Positions 7,642-17,475 of a stretch of DNA of 44,768 bases are shown here, piece by piece. How positions within the stretch are numbered: position 1 is the stretch's first letter; the number at the start of each line of letters is the position of its first letter. Origin of the DNA: Ignavibacteriae bacterium HGW-Ignavibacteriae-1 (lineage in GTDB: Bacteria; Bacteroidota; Ignavibacteria; Kapaibacteriales; UBA2268). The stretch is taken from NCBI GenBank assembly GCA_002839825.1, contig PGYU01000001.1, positions 526,698 through 571,465 on the forward strand. The letters are read 5' to 3'. The notes under the pieces are model-generated. The model was not told the origin of the DNA and did not search any database. It saw only the letters and a program-made list of their open reading frames with translations. Made by a program: the position numbers and the translations under genes.

Positions 7642-8961
7642 ATGAACTTAGTAGCAATTGTCGGGAGACCGAATGTAGGGAAGTCAACCCTGTTTAACAG
7701 ATTAACAGGTACGACTAATGCGATAGTCGAGAACACTCCCGGAGTGACTCGAGATAGAATCTATGGCAACTCCGATTGGAATGGGAAAAAATTCCTCGTT
7801 ATAGATACCGGTGGTTTCATTCCCGGTAGTGAAGATGACATGGAAGCTGCTGTCCGCGAACAAGCGATGATTGCAATTGACGAAGCTGATGTTATTGTCT
7901 TTGTGACTGATGCTCGTGACGGCGTCACAGCTTTCGATTTGGACATTGCAAATATTTTGCGAAGTTCAGACAAAAATGTCGTTCTTGTAGTCAACAAATG
8001 CGATAGTTCAAGTCAAGATGATTTATCTTATGAATTTTTCCGATTAGGTTTGGGAGACCCTTTCCCAATTTCAGCCTTGAGCGGGCATAATACAGGCGAT
8101 TTCTTAGATGTGGTTGCTGAACAGTTAAAAGATTTTGACCCTGATGAAGAAGATGCACGACTTAAAATTGCAATCGTCGGAAGACCAAATTCAGGAAAAT
8201 CAAGCTTAACAAATTCATTGCTTGGCTATAATCGAGCTATCGTTACTGATATTCCGGGAACTACTCGTGATTCATTCGACACAGTCATGAAGTTTCATGG
8301 CGAAGATATTGTCCTAATTGATACTGCCGGTTTGCGAAAACGCAGTCAAGTCAAAGAGAACATCGAAATGTACAGTAATATGCGTACTTCACGTGCTATT
8401 CAACGTTGTGATATCGCAGTTGTACTTATTGATGCCACCAGAGGTTTAGAAGACCAAGACAAAAAAATCATAAACCTTGTGAATGAAGAAAGAAAGGGTA
8501 TGATAATAGCTTTTAACAAGTGGGATTTGGTTGAAAAAGACCACAAAACCGCTGACAAATTGACGACTGACATTCATGAACAAATTCGTACTTTCGATTA
8601 TATTCCCGTCATGTTTATTTCAGCATTGACTAAACAAAGGATTGTAAAAATAATTGAAACATCGAAAGAAATTTTTGATAGGCGAACTACAAGAATAAAA
8701 ACTTCTGAACTTAACGACGTAATATTAGCTGAATTGGAAAAAACTCCACCTCCTGCCTTTCGTGGGCATGACTTGAGAATCAATTATATTACTCAAGTAG
8801 GCGTTGCACCGCCTTTGTTTGCATTCTTTTGCAACTATCCACAACATATACCCGACTCTTACAAAAGATTCATTGAGCGTAAGATACGGGAGCATTTTGA
8901 TTTCAGCGGAACACCGATTTCATTCTTATTCAGAAGAAAGAATAAACCCAGAGATGAATAA
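7642..8961 (+). CDS. der: Ribosome biogenesis GTPase Der (EngA)
   Basis: Essential double GTPase that binds the 50S subunit during its maturation. The 439 residues are full length. The first G domain has GRPNVGKST (8-16), a DTGG switch and NKCD. The second has GRPNSGKSS (180-188), DTAG and NKWD. The C-terminal KH-like domain ends in FRRKNKP. It begins 126 bases from the divergent coaC, has no obvious Shine-Dalgarno sequence, and is followed by its own terminator. Confidence 0.98.
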   Translation: MNLVAIVGRPNVGKSTLFNRLTGTTNAIVENTPGVTRDRIYGNSDWNGKKFLVIDTGGFIPGSEDDMEAAVREQAMIAIDEADVIVFVTDARDGVTAFDLDIANILRSSDKNVVLVVNKCDSSSQDDLSYEFFRLGLGDPFPISALSGHNTGDFLDVVAEQLKDFDPDEEDARLKIAIVGRPNSGKSSLTNSLLGYNRAIVTDIPGTTRDSFDTVMKFHGEDIVLIDTAGLRKRSQVKENIEMYSNMRTSRAIQRCDIAVVLIDATRGLEDQDKKIINLVNEERKGMIIAFNKWDLVEKDHKTADKLTTDIHEQIRTFDYIPVMFISALTKQRIVKIIETSKEIFDRRTTRIKTSELNDVILAELEKTPPPAFRGHDLRINYITQVGVAPPLFAFFCNYPQHIPDSYKRFIERKIREHFDFSGTPISFLFRRKNKPRDE

Positions 8962-8981
8962 TCCTGCATAATTTTTAAATT

Positions 8982-9017
8982 AGCCGATTGAACAAATGTT
9001 TAGTCGGTTTTTTTTTG
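8982..9017 (+). terminator. Intrinsic terminator after der
   Basis: CCGATTGAAC and GTTTAGTCGG form a stem of about ten pairs including G-U wobbles around an AAAT loop, followed directly by nine Ts. Located 20 bases after the der stop. Confidence 0.82.
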
Positions 9018-9069
9018 ATATTCATTTCTCAATCTTCACATTTTTAGAATTCTTAAAACTGCTTTGAAC

Positions 9070-9100
9070 AAAAAAAAAGAGGATTGCACTGCAATCCTCT
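9070..9100 (-). terminator. Intrinsic terminator of the large secreted-protein gene
   Basis: On the minus strand AGAGGATTGCA and TGCAATCCTCT form an 11-bp perfect inverted repeat with a one-base centre, followed by a run of eight or more Ts. It lies 24 bases beyond the stop of the gene at 9125-14725. Confidence 0.85.
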
Positions 9101-9124
9101 TTAAGTAATACTTTGATACTGAGT

Positions 9125-12100
9125 TTATTTGACTACAGTAAGTTTAGTTGTCAAGTAAATATCGTTTCCGCCTTTCAACACAATGTTGTAAGAACCGTTA
9201 GCCATCTTGGCAACGTTTACGTTCACTTTGTGTTCGCCGGCATTTTGGAATCCGTTAAATAATGTTTGTACTTCGTTTCCGAGTGCATCATAAACAACAA
9301 GACTGATGTTCATGCCTTCAGAAACATTATAATATACATCGGCATCAGTTGAAACTGGATTTGGTTGAATCGAATTCAATTCAACTGCACCGTAAGTGCC
9401 TTGAATTTCAACGAATTTTTCTTCACTATAAGTGAATTCACCATTTCTGTCAATCATTTTCAATCTGTAAACATATGTTTTGCCATATTGTACATTATTG
9501 TCAATGAAAGGTCCGTATTGTGCTGAAACTGATGATTGACCAATTGCTTTAACTGATTCAATCATATTGTATGAACGACCTGCTTCAGAGAATTCAGATT
9601 TTTCGATTTCGAATTTATCTGAATCAATCTCACTTGCAGTTTTCCAAGAAATATCAACTCTATTACCTGATGGAACTGCTACGAAGTCGTAAAGTTCAAC
9701 AGGAATGATATTACCACCTTGCATTTCAACAAAGTCAAACATTCCGCGCAATACGCCTGATAAATCAGCCCAATGTCTCCAATCCAAACCTGCCATAATA
9801 GCATTATACTTCACTGAAGTTGTGGCTATAACAGCTACTCTTTGACCATCAGCAACATAGAAGTTAGTAGCAGGGATATCATTAATATGCGAAGCGTATT
9901 TCATACCAATTCTTGAAATACCAACACCCGCATTGTCTATAGTAAACAAACCTGCACGTGGGTCATCATCACCAAAAAATTTAGTTGAAACAACTTTGAA
10001 TTTGAGATTTCTTGCCAAATAAATACCGTCAATAAATTTACCATCATAACTTGCACCACTGCCTAAAGGATTGTTCGGAACTCCGACTTTCGCATTTAGA
10101 TTAGTTCTAACCCAAGCAGCCATGTCTATACTTTCATTTCTGACCATTTCCTGACTACCGATAAGAAGATTTTTCTTCTCATTAATAGTGCCTGAATTTA
10201 GATAATCTTCAATGTTATCTCTGTCGTAACGAGTTAATCTGTAAGTAGCACCATCAATTTGGTCATGTGCATCAACCCATACTAATGTACGATAAATTGA
10301 ATATTCAATTGACCTAGGTTCCCAAGCACGACGGTCAAAAACGTCAACGTCAATTCTTGGGTCTTCCAATTCAAGATTGATATACCAACCAAGTCTGAAG
10401 AATGCAGCCATGACACTGTCAAGATTGAGATTGCCTGCAATTCTGTCAATTGGTGATTCCGAATCAATATCTTGAATATTTTCAGCAGAAACCATCAATT
10501 CGATTGGTGATTTTCTTATGTAAAATCTGACTAATTTCTCGATAGTGTTATTTGCATTATATTCATCAGCAGGGAATGTTACCATAATTTTATACAAAGG
10601 AGTAACATTTGCTTCCATAGCTTTGAATTGTTCAGGAATAACATATCCCTGACCTCTTAATTGTCCGTAAGTAGATGGGAAAAATTCCGGATTATCAGGT
10701 GTATTAATACCATCATCAGTTCTGAAGTTGATTAATAAATCTTCAGCAAATAATAGCTTATCAATTGGAGAATGAATATCAGCACCTTCTTGAATATAAG
10801 TGCCCGAAGGAGATTCTCTAAATATTTTCAAAACTACACTTGAAGCGCCAACAGGTAACAAGCCATTGCTTCTGACAATTGCTTCGACACCAACAGGTGA
10901 TGTTGTCATAATATATTCTGAATCACTGAATGGCAAAGGAGGAGTAGCTTTATATCTACCGGGAGCAACAATTGATGTTACTTCCAAATCCTTACCAAAA
11001 ATTCTTCCATCAAATTCAACAGCACCAATGTCATAATTTTCGCCTGCCATACCACGTAATTTGCCGTCAATATCTCTGGCATTTACTTCAAGATTTACGC
11101 CACGATTATTTAAAATCGAGCCTCTTGGAGTAGGATTGTCATTGATTCTCATTGTGTATGGAGCTAAACCAAATCGTTTGTAGTCTAAAGTAAAGTTGCC
11201 AAATACCGAATAGAAATCTTCACCTGTCCATTGTTGCCATTGTGCAAGAGTTGTAAACTCAGTTTTGTGACCGAATTCGAGTATTCTATTGGTTTCATCA
11301 GTTTCGATAAATCTGATAATCGAACCCAATGGAGTATCTATCCAATATGCATTTCTATCAGAAGTCATTCCACCTTTCTTAGGATGCAGACCATAATAGA
11401 ATAAAGCAGTAGTGAATGGACTTTCAGGAGAAACTTGCTTATCATCAATACCAATAGCGTTATTCATCAAAACCATACCTTTGGTATTCATAACAGCAAT
11501 TGCTGCTAAAGCACCGGTATTATCTAATCCGTCATCATTCATGAAGATAGTATTGTTGGTAATTAAGTCATTACGTGAATAATAATTCGCAAATTTTGGA
11601 GTTAGATTCAAACCTGACCAATCAACTACATTTGTAACGCGTTGAGTAAACAAACCTAATCCGATGAAATTCGTCGCCGGACTCATAGGTTCAAATCCCC
11701 AAACCATATTATTGACAATCAAAACACTTTCATCTTCATTAGGGAATGTGAAAGCTTCCTCTAAGTCAAAGAAATCAATTCTTGATTGTTCTACTTTGAT
11801 ACCATAAGCAGTACCGGAAGCCTTAATATTGGATATTTCGTTACCGGAAAGCTCTAAACCTATGTTATGATATGGGAACATTGTAGCAGTACCCTCACCA
11901 CCGGCTATAATACCTGCCGCATCATGCGTACAAGATCCGTTGATATTGTGGATTCTGTTGCCGAATATTTCAGCATTTTTTTCATATCCAAGGAATATAC
12001 CTGCTCTTGAGACACTTGAAATCGTGTTGTTAGTATAAGAGTTATCAAGGTTGTAATATGGGCTGTAAATAAATCTGCCTGCTACTTGCAAAGGTCCGAT

Positions 12101-14725
12101 ACCAAGTGAGACAATACCATATCCGAAACGAGTTATTTCGTTGTTATGAATCTTAATGTTATGGATTGGCATTGTATCCAAATTAAATGGATTAGTACCG
12201 AGGTCTCTATCAATCGGCGGTATGTTACGTACAACAATACCGGCTGAATAAGTACCTAAGACACTTCTGTCAGCTTCGAATGTGAATTTAGATAAGAATG
12301 AGCTATATGTTGTCAGCGGAATATGACACAAGTACGACGGTGTTTGATTAATTCCGTCTTCAATCAAGCAATCCTTGATTGTGATGTGGTGTGCACCTGT
12401 ACCGAGGTAGAAAACAGCTCTAAATTGGCTTGGTGTATTCAAAGTAAATCTAAGCGATTTTTTGACACCACCGTCAAAAGTGATATATCCTGATGGATTT
12501 GCGTATCTTCTTACCATTGATTGTGTAACACCAACAATTGGCGCGTTTACATTAGCAGGGATAATATTTTGTGCAATAAAAATACCAATACCGCTTGCAG
12601 ATGACAAATTGATTGTTACTGCTCCTCTAGCAGATTCGAGAGGATTGACGGTGAATGTAACAGGATTCTCAGGACTCAATCCAATAATTGTAGATGACAA
12701 ATCTAATGCAGGTTCATCCAAAAGCAGATTGCCTTCATAATAATTTTCATCATTCATCCAGAATATTACAGGACCGCTTACACCTTGTTGGTACATTGCG
12801 TTAACCGCGTCTGTAATAGTTTTGAAGTTACTTCCTGCTGCTTGAGAAATTGTATAAGTTCCTCTCAAACCGGCTTTAACCTCGAAGGATGTGATTCGCG
12901 TGTTGTTATTGGGTAATTCGTCACCGGGAGCATGAATATAAAATGTTACCTGATAATTACCAGGTAATTCCGGTATAAATGTATTTGGGAAAAAGACATC
13001 AAGCGTATTTACAATGCCACTTGGAATGTTTCCAACAGGAACTGTATCAATGAAAACTACCGCACCGGTTGGGTCTTTAACCTCAATTGAAGCCCATGTG
13101 TCTGAAACATCAGATACACCATTATTTTTTAGTTTGATACCCAATCTTACGGGTCTTTGTAAAAATGTTGAACCAATCGGAGATATTAATGAAAATGCTT
13201 CAGCTTCAATCGCATAACCGACTTCAAAAGGCTTAGCAGGGTCGCCGTCTCTCGGGTATACATTGTTAGCCATGAATTTATCTAAATTAAGATTATCAAA
13301 GTTTACACGAACACGGATAGAATATTTCCCAACTTCTGATGGGGAGAAAGATGGCATAACTAATTCGCGTTCTTCAAGATATTTAAGTGGATTATTACCA
13401 AGGTCGAATACCTTAACGATGGGTGTAAGTTGGTTACCATTCTCATCATAAATATATGCTGTAGCAGTAAATTTGGTAATATCATCAGCACCTTGATTCT
13501 TGACTTTAATTCTTATTGGAACTCCGGTACCAAATAATTGGTAAATAGAACCGGGCGTATTGATTGGTTCGATAACATTGAGTATTGCTAAATCACTCGG
13601 GAAAGCAACTGTGAATACTGAAGAAATTGTATGACTGTAAGGAGTACCGTCAAGATATTCCAAAGTAGCATCCACACGATATTCACCACTTGGTAATTCA
13701 CTAATATTCGTCAAATCCAATGCGCCATCGGAAAGTCTTCCGGCAATGCCTTTAGCATGTGGCATATAGTATCTGATTCCCGTACCAACGGGTTGTGGGT
13801 TAGGTATTACTTTCTCACTGCTCGAAGCGTCGTTTTCATTAACAGCAATGTAAATTACTTTTTCATCGGGTGTACCGATAGGACCTGTAATAGTATATCT
13901 GATAGTGATAGCTTTTTGTTCAGCCGAACGACTAACACGTACAAATGGATGTTGGTCACCGGTATAAACTTTGCCGTTAGCAAGAACTGCATTTTGGTCG
14001 GGGTAAATACCTGAGATACGAGGTAAAGAAGTCAAAGTGAACGAACGACCACTATAGAAATACTTAATAGCATCTTTAGTCAGCCATGGATTCACATTTT
14101 GGTTACTGTTACCATAGTAAAAAGTAGCAGGCAGATTGGGCGCATTGGGTTGAATATTGATATAGCGGGTTGTACCGGCGCCTTCAAAATATAAGAACCC
14201 ATCTTGACCGGTTCCACCAAATCCTGAAACTCTATTATAAATGATTTTTACTTCATTTGTTGTTTCGTAGAATTTAATCTGCGCATCCATTAGAGCACCG
14301 GAAAAGTCAGTCACAATTCGAAAACCGAGATGTTCGATAGTCAGAACTCTGAACGGAGCAGCACCGGTAACTTTATAAGACAACATACCTTCCGTAAACA
14401 AATCTCTTTTATACCATGATATAACATTTGTTGTTTGAGGAAAGTTAGGCAAATTAGCCTGTGCGGCGTTAACTCTTAGGTAGCCGTCACCATACACGTA
14501 TAAATTCGATACATTTGCACCGTCATATTGAAAGGTGAATGGCATGGGTATTTGTCTCCATGGTCTATCTCCATTGCCGATTAATACAGGGTCAACAAGC
14601 GGTGTCCATATTTCTGCTTCCTCACGGATAGTAGAGTTAAGGATCAACTGTGCACTCATTGATACTACCGATAAGTAAAAAATGCTTACCAGCAAGAAAC
14701 TCTTGAGTATATTGTTTGTTCTCAC
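9125..14725 (-). CDS. Large secreted right-handed beta-helix protein with T9SS sorting domain
   Basis: An 1866-residue protein predicted to be exported and attached to, or released from, the cell surface by the type IX system. The GTG start at 14725 has a strong GGAGG 7 bases upstream. Residues 1-26 are a signal peptide (…SVVSMSA-Q). An N-terminal sandwich-like region (about 30-250) is followed by CARDB-like repeats on spacing of extracellular modules (about 370-650; DLAILNVIEP, IKVKNQGADD). A long parallel beta-helix follows (about 660-1150), with repeated N-rich turns such as IKIHNNEITRFGYGIVSLG. Further CARDB-like segments and a fibronectin-like domain (about 1690-1790) precede the type A sorting domain in the last 80 residues (SIQPNPVSTD … NGSYNIVLKGG). 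Beta-helices often bind or cut polysaccharides, but no catalytic site is evident. Probably monocistronic. Confidence 0.85.
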   Translation of the reverse strand: MRTNNILKSFLLVSIFYLSVVSMSAQLILNSTIREEAEIWTPLVDPVLIGNGDRPWRQIPMPFTFQYDGANVSNLYVYGDGYLRVNAAQANLPNFPQTTNVISWYKRDLFTEGMLSYKVTGAAPFRVLTIEHLGFRIVTDFSGALMDAQIKFYETTNEVKIIYNRVSGFGGTGQDGFLYFEGAGTTRYINIQPNAPNLPATFYYGNSNQNVNPWLTKDAIKYFYSGRSFTLTSLPRISGIYPDQNAVLANGKVYTGDQHPFVRVSRSAEQKAITIRYTITGPIGTPDEKVIYIAVNENDASSSEKVIPNPQPVGTGIRYYMPHAKGIAGRLSDGALDLTNISELPSGEYRVDATLEYLDGTPYSHTISSVFTVAFPSDLAILNVIEPINTPGSIYQLFGTGVPIRIKVKNQGADDITKFTATAYIYDENGNQLTPIVKVFDLGNNPLKYLEERELVMPSFSPSEVGKYSIRVRVNFDNLNLDKFMANNVYPRDGDPAKPFEVGYAIEAEAFSLISPIGSTFLQRPVRLGIKLKNNGVSDVSDTWASIEVKDPTGAVVFIDTVPVGNIPSGIVNTLDVFFPNTFIPELPGNYQVTFYIHAPGDELPNNNTRITSFEVKAGLRGTYTISQAAGSNFKTITDAVNAMYQQGVSGPVIFWMNDENYYEGNLLLDEPALDLSSTIIGLSPENPVTFTVNPLESARGAVTINLSSASGIGIFIAQNIIPANVNAPIVGVTQSMVRRYANPSGYITFDGGVKKSLRFTLNTPSQFRAVFYLGTGAHHITIKDCLIEDGINQTPSYLCHIPLTTYSSFLSKFTFEADRSVLGTYSAGIVVRNIPPIDRDLGTNPFNLDTMPIHNIKIHNNEITRFGYGIVSLGIGPLQVAGRFIYSPYYNLDNSYTNNTISSVSRAGIFLGYEKNAEIFGNRIHNINGSCTHDAAGIIAGGEGTATMFPYHNIGLELSGNEISNIKASGTAYGIKVEQSRIDFFDLEEAFTFPNEDESVLIVNNMVWGFEPMSPATNFIGLGLFTQRVTNVVDWSGLNLTPKFANYYSRNDLITNNTIFMNDDGLDNTGALAAIAVMNTKGMVLMNNAIGIDDKQVSPESPFTTALFYYGLHPKKGGMTSDRNAYWIDTPLGSIIRFIETDETNRILEFGHKTEFTTLAQWQQWTGEDFYSVFGNFTLDYKRFGLAPYTMRINDNPTPRGSILNNRGVNLEVNARDIDGKLRGMAGENYDIGAVEFDGRIFGKDLEVTSIVAPGRYKATPPLPFSDSEYIMTTSPVGVEAIVRSNGLLPVGASSVVLKIFRESPSGTYIQEGADIHSPIDKLLFAEDLLINFRTDDGINTPDNPEFFPSTYGQLRGQGYVIPEQFKAMEANVTPLYKIMVTFPADEYNANNTIEKLVRFYIRKSPIELMVSAENIQDIDSESPIDRIAGNLNLDSVMAAFFRLGWYINLELEDPRIDVDVFDRRAWEPRSIEYSIYRTLVWVDAHDQIDGATYRLTRYDRDNIEDYLNSGTINEKKNLLIGSQEMVRNESIDMAAWVRTNLNAKVGVPNNPLGSGASYDGKFIDGIYLARNLKFKVVSTKFFGDDDPRAGLFTIDNAGVGISRIGMKYASHINDIPATNFYVADGQRVAVIATTSVKYNAIMAGLDWRHWADLSGVLRGMFDFVEMQGGNIIPVELYDFVAVPSGNRVDISWKTASEIDSDKFEIEKSEFSEAGRSYNMIESVKAIGQSSVSAQYGPFIDNNVQYGKTYVYRLKMIDRNGEFTYSEEKFVEIQGTYGAVELNSIQPNPVSTDADVYYNVSEGMNISLVVYDALGNEVQTLFNGFQNAGEHKVNVNVAKMANGSYNIVLKGGNDIYLTTKLTVVK

Positions 14726-15094
14726 TACAAACCTCCAAATACAATTAATAATAAATTATTCTATTTCAATCTCATAATCCAAGTAAAAAAACATGCCAAT
14801 CTATCCATTCCGTCAGAATGAATTATCAACATATCACATATAAAAGCAATTTTCAATAATTTCTTCAACAAATTATACTTTTTCTATCATACAAAATTAA
14901 TAAAAAAGTAGAAACAAACTAACTTAAAAGTATATTTTCAAAATATTTTTTCATTATCTAATATAATAACATTATTTTAGAATGAGTTGAAATATTTCTA
15001 ATTGAATAACTTTTTATTGCTTTTAGACAAAAATTCAAGTTCAACATGTTTAGAATAATCAACATATGTGTAATTTTCTTAACACTATCATAAT
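14726..15094. other. AT-rich divergent intergenic region
   Basis: 369 bases between the large secreted-protein gene (minus) and ruvB (plus). It is extremely AT-rich and without any convincing frame or RNA. A short hairpin (CATTC/GAATG, around 14806-14820) lies in the leader of the secreted-protein gene. On the minus strand TAATTTTG (14892-14899) matches TAnnTTTG, but it sits about 165 bases from the GTG and has a poor -33 partner. No confident promoter for ruvB was found. Confidence 0.5.
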
Positions 15095-16114
15095 ATGGAA
15101 ACCAGAAAATCAGAAATCACGAATCCTATCAAACATAATGACGATTCAGATAATAAATTAAGACCGGTATCTTTTGATGACTTCACGGGGCAAAACAAAA
15201 TAGTCGAAAATCTAAAGGTTTTCATTGCAGCAGCATTGAAGCGTTCTGAACCATTAGACCACGTTTTGCTTACAGGACCTCCAGGGTTGGGCAAGACGAC
15301 ATTAAGTCATATAATTTCCAGAGAAATGAATGCTGAACTCAAAATCACGTCAGGTCCTGTTCTCGAAAAAGCCGGAGATTTAGCCGGTTTGTTGACAAAC
15401 CTTAGTGAAGGTGATGTTCTATTCATAGACGAAATACATAGGTTAAGTAATGTAGTCGAAGAATATTTATATTCAGCAATGGAAGATTACAAAATTGATA
15501 TCATGATTGATAGCGGTCCTTCGGCACGTTCTATTCAAATAACCGTGCCACCGTTCACACTTATTGGAGCGACTACACGAGCGGGATTGATAACTTCACC
15601 CCTATTGTCTCGATTTGGGATTGTGAACAGATTAGATTATTACGAACCGAAGGAATTAACAATTGTTGTGTTGCGTAGTGCTCAAATTTTAGATGTCCCT
15701 ATTACCGAAGAAGCTGCATTTGAATTAGCTCGGCGTTCGCGTGGTACTCCGAGAATCGCCAATAGACTGCTCAAAAGAACTCGTGATTTTGCTCAAATTT
15801 TAGCCGATGGCAAAATTGATTTGAAAATTGCACAAATTTCGCTCTCAAGGTTGGACGTTGATGATTTTGGACTTGATGATATGGACAAAAGAATCTTGCT
15901 TACTATCATCAACAAATTTGACGGTGGACCAGTCGGACTCAATTCGATTTCTGCTGCCGTTGGTGAGGATGCCGGAGCAATCGAAGAAGTTTATGAGCCG
16001 TTTTTGATTCAACAGGGATTTTTGCAGAGGACTTCCAGAGGTAGAATCGCAACCAGAAGGGCTTACGAACACCTTGAAATAAATAAAAAAAGCGAAGACA
16101 ATCTATTCAAATAG
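15095..16114 (+). CDS. ruvB: Holliday junction branch migration helicase RuvB
   Basis: AAA+ motor that, with RuvA, drives branch migration of Holliday junctions. 339 residues, full length. [11 protein letters not shown] precedes Walker [10 protein letters not shown] (61-69). Walker B with the RuvB DEIHRL motif is at 112-117, sensor and arginine-finger segments TTRAG and LLSRFG follow, and the C-terminal winged helix ends in [16 protein letters not shown]. No clear Shine-Dalgarno sequence. ruvA and ruvC are not nearby. Confidence 0.98.
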   Translation: METRKSEITNPIKHNDDSDNKLRPVSFDDFTGQNKIVENLKVFIAAALKRSEPLDHVLLTGPPGLGKTTLSHIISREMNAELKITSGPVLEKAGDLAGLLTNLSEGDVLFIDEIHRLSNVVEEYLYSAMEDYKIDIMIDSGPSARSIQITVPPFTLIGATTRAGLITSPLLSRFGIVNRLDYYEPKELTIVVLRSAQILDVPITEEAAFELARRSRGTPRIANRLLKRTRDFAQILADGKIDLKIAQISLSRLDVDDFGLDDMDKRILLTIINKFDGGPVGLNSISAAVGEDAGAIEEVYEPFLIQQGFLQRTSRGRIATRRAYEHLEINKKSEDNLFK

Positions 16115-16151
16115 TTTATCTCCGCATTTCAAAAAAAATAGTAAAAATTGA

Positions 16152-16646
16152 CTACATTATACCGGGCCTGACGATATTGACAATTTCATCAATTGCTTCG
16201 TAGGCTTCGTCAATATTTTTGAACAAATTCGGTGCTTGATACTTAGGGTGTGGCAATTTGAGCCTGACATCATACAAGGCAGCTTTTATCAAAATACTGC
16301 CCCCTTCTATTACAAATGAACCTGAAATCACCTTTTTGATATTTAGTTTAGTTATAGCTTTCCACATATCAGTAAAGTATTGTGGATTTGATGGGTCTAA
16401 ATTGTATTCGGCGAGTGCAATCTCAAGAGAATCAATCGGCACGACCCTGTAGTTTGCTTCATCGGGGTCTGCAGCTTTGAGTGCTTGAGTCAACGAGTCT
16501 TGCAGGCTATAACACCATACATTATACTCATATTTACCGTCGTTGTTCTGAAACGGCAGAACAGCTATTCGAGTTTGAGCTAATGTTGATGATGCAGTTA
16601 AAACCAACATTGTAGCCAAAAACATAAAGGTGGACATCTTTTTCAT
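16152..16646 (-). CDS. Small exported TolB/CsgG-like protein
   Basis: 164 residues with a cleavable signal peptide (MKKMSTFMFLATMLVLTASSTLAQ) followed by TRIAVLPFQNNDG. That opening strand and the pattern of a helix, a lone ALAEYNLDPSN segment, then KVISGSFVIEGGSILIKAALYDV resemble the nucleotide-fold repeat seen in CsgG, FlgO and TolB N-domains, where it assembles envelope proteins. The match is by pattern only. It ends 17 bases from the preceding Hpt gene, so the two may be co-transcribed, and it converges on ruvB. Specific role unknown. Confidence 0.65.
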   Translation of the reverse strand: MKKMSTFMFLATMLVLTASSTLAQTRIAVLPFQNNDGKYEYNVWCYSLQDSLTQALKAADPDEANYRVVPIDSLEIALAEYNLDPSNPQYFTDMWKAITKLNIKKVISGSFVIEGGSILIKAALYDVRLKLPHPKYQAPNLFKNIDEAYEAIDEIVNIVRPGIM

Positions 16647-16663
16647 AGTTTTTCACCATATTA

Positions 16664-16987
16664 TTAAAAGTATAAATTATTGACGATTAAATATTCTTTA
16701 AGTTTCTCGAAATGTGAAATAAGAATTGGTTCCATTTCAGCGGCTTTTTCCCAGTTCTTTTCTTTAGCAAATCCCATAATCTGAATACCCAAATCTCCTA
16801 CCTCGTTCATACCAAATTGATAACATGAACCCTTCAGGGTATGTGCCATTCGGTACAACTCTTCGGATTTTTGTTCATCAATTAATTTCTTGTATTGACT
16901 TTTCAAATCGTCAATCCAAGTATCAACAAACTCCGGCAATAATTCTCTAACAAACGGGTCTTCAGGAATATTCAAATTATCCTCCAT
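16664..16987 (-). CDS. Stand-alone Hpt phosphotransfer protein
   Basis: A 107-residue histidine-containing phosphotransfer protein that would shuttle phosphate between receiver domains. The Hpt motif AHTLKGSCYQFG places the phosphorylated His at residue 49 in a four-helix bundle pattern (LLPEFVDTWIDDLKSQYKKL before it, FAKEKNWEKAAEMEPIL after it). I use the ATG at 16987; the longer frame from 17095 runs back into rnpB. It follows rnpB by about 70 bases. The hybrid kinase at 19922-21040 is the only two-component protein in view and a possible partner, but nothing shows this directly. Confidence 0.8.
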   Translation of the reverse strand: MEDNLNIPEDPFVRELLPEFVDTWIDDLKSQYKKLIDEQKSEELYRMAHTLKGSCYQFGMNEVGDLGIQIMGFAKEKNWEKAAEMEPILISHFEKLKEYLIVNNLYF

Positions 16988-17055
16988 TTCAATAAGTGCT
17001 AATTTAATGGAAATTTTGGTCTCAAACAAATTATTTCGTAAATTATATATATAAT

Positions 17056-17464
17056 GAAGAAAGCTGTAAGCCGAATTCTGTCTTCGATTTTGCAATCGGA
17101 GGCAGTCATTTATCTGGAACTAACGTCACCGTCAGCTTCAAGCGGTCTACCCGAATATCGTTGTTACAATCGAGGAAACTTCGACGGCTTACGCCCGATA
17201 TCCCTATTTGACCTTGCTCCGAGCGGGGTTTACCCGACATTGTAGTCACCTGCAATGCCGATAGTGTCTTAATCCTATCTTTTCACCCTTACCTCCATGA
17301 CCTCTCTTACGAGAGCGGATTGGCGGTTATTTTCTGCGGCACTTTCCGTCAACTTTCTCTGATAAATCAAAAATTGTCGCCTTCGTGTTACGAAGCGCTC
17401 TGTTTCCCGGAGTTCGGACTTTCCTCATCGTGCATAATGCACAACGCGACTGCCCGCTTTCCCC
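17056..17464 (-). ncRNA. rnpB: RNase P RNA
   Basis: Catalytic RNA that removes 5' leaders from tRNA precursors. On the minus strand it begins GGGGAAAGCGGGCAGTCGC, contains the universal GAGGAAAGTCCGAACTCC block (about 17409-17426) and the reverse complement of CCTTGCTCCGAGCGGGGTTTACC-type P-helix sequence. It ends with ACAGAATTCGGCTTA followed by GCTTTCTTC, which pairs with the 5' GGGAAAGC to close helix P1. Length of about 409 nt and the features fit bacterial type A. Ends are set from the P1 pairing. It lies between the zinc-ribbon gene and the Hpt gene, on the same strand. Confidence 0.95.
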
Positions 17465-17475
17465 ATTAATATAAA

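Noticed and set aside
17054-17245. A plus-strand frame and the N-terminal extension of the Hpt frame
   Set aside because: Both lie in or run into RNase P RNA, which fully explains the sequence.
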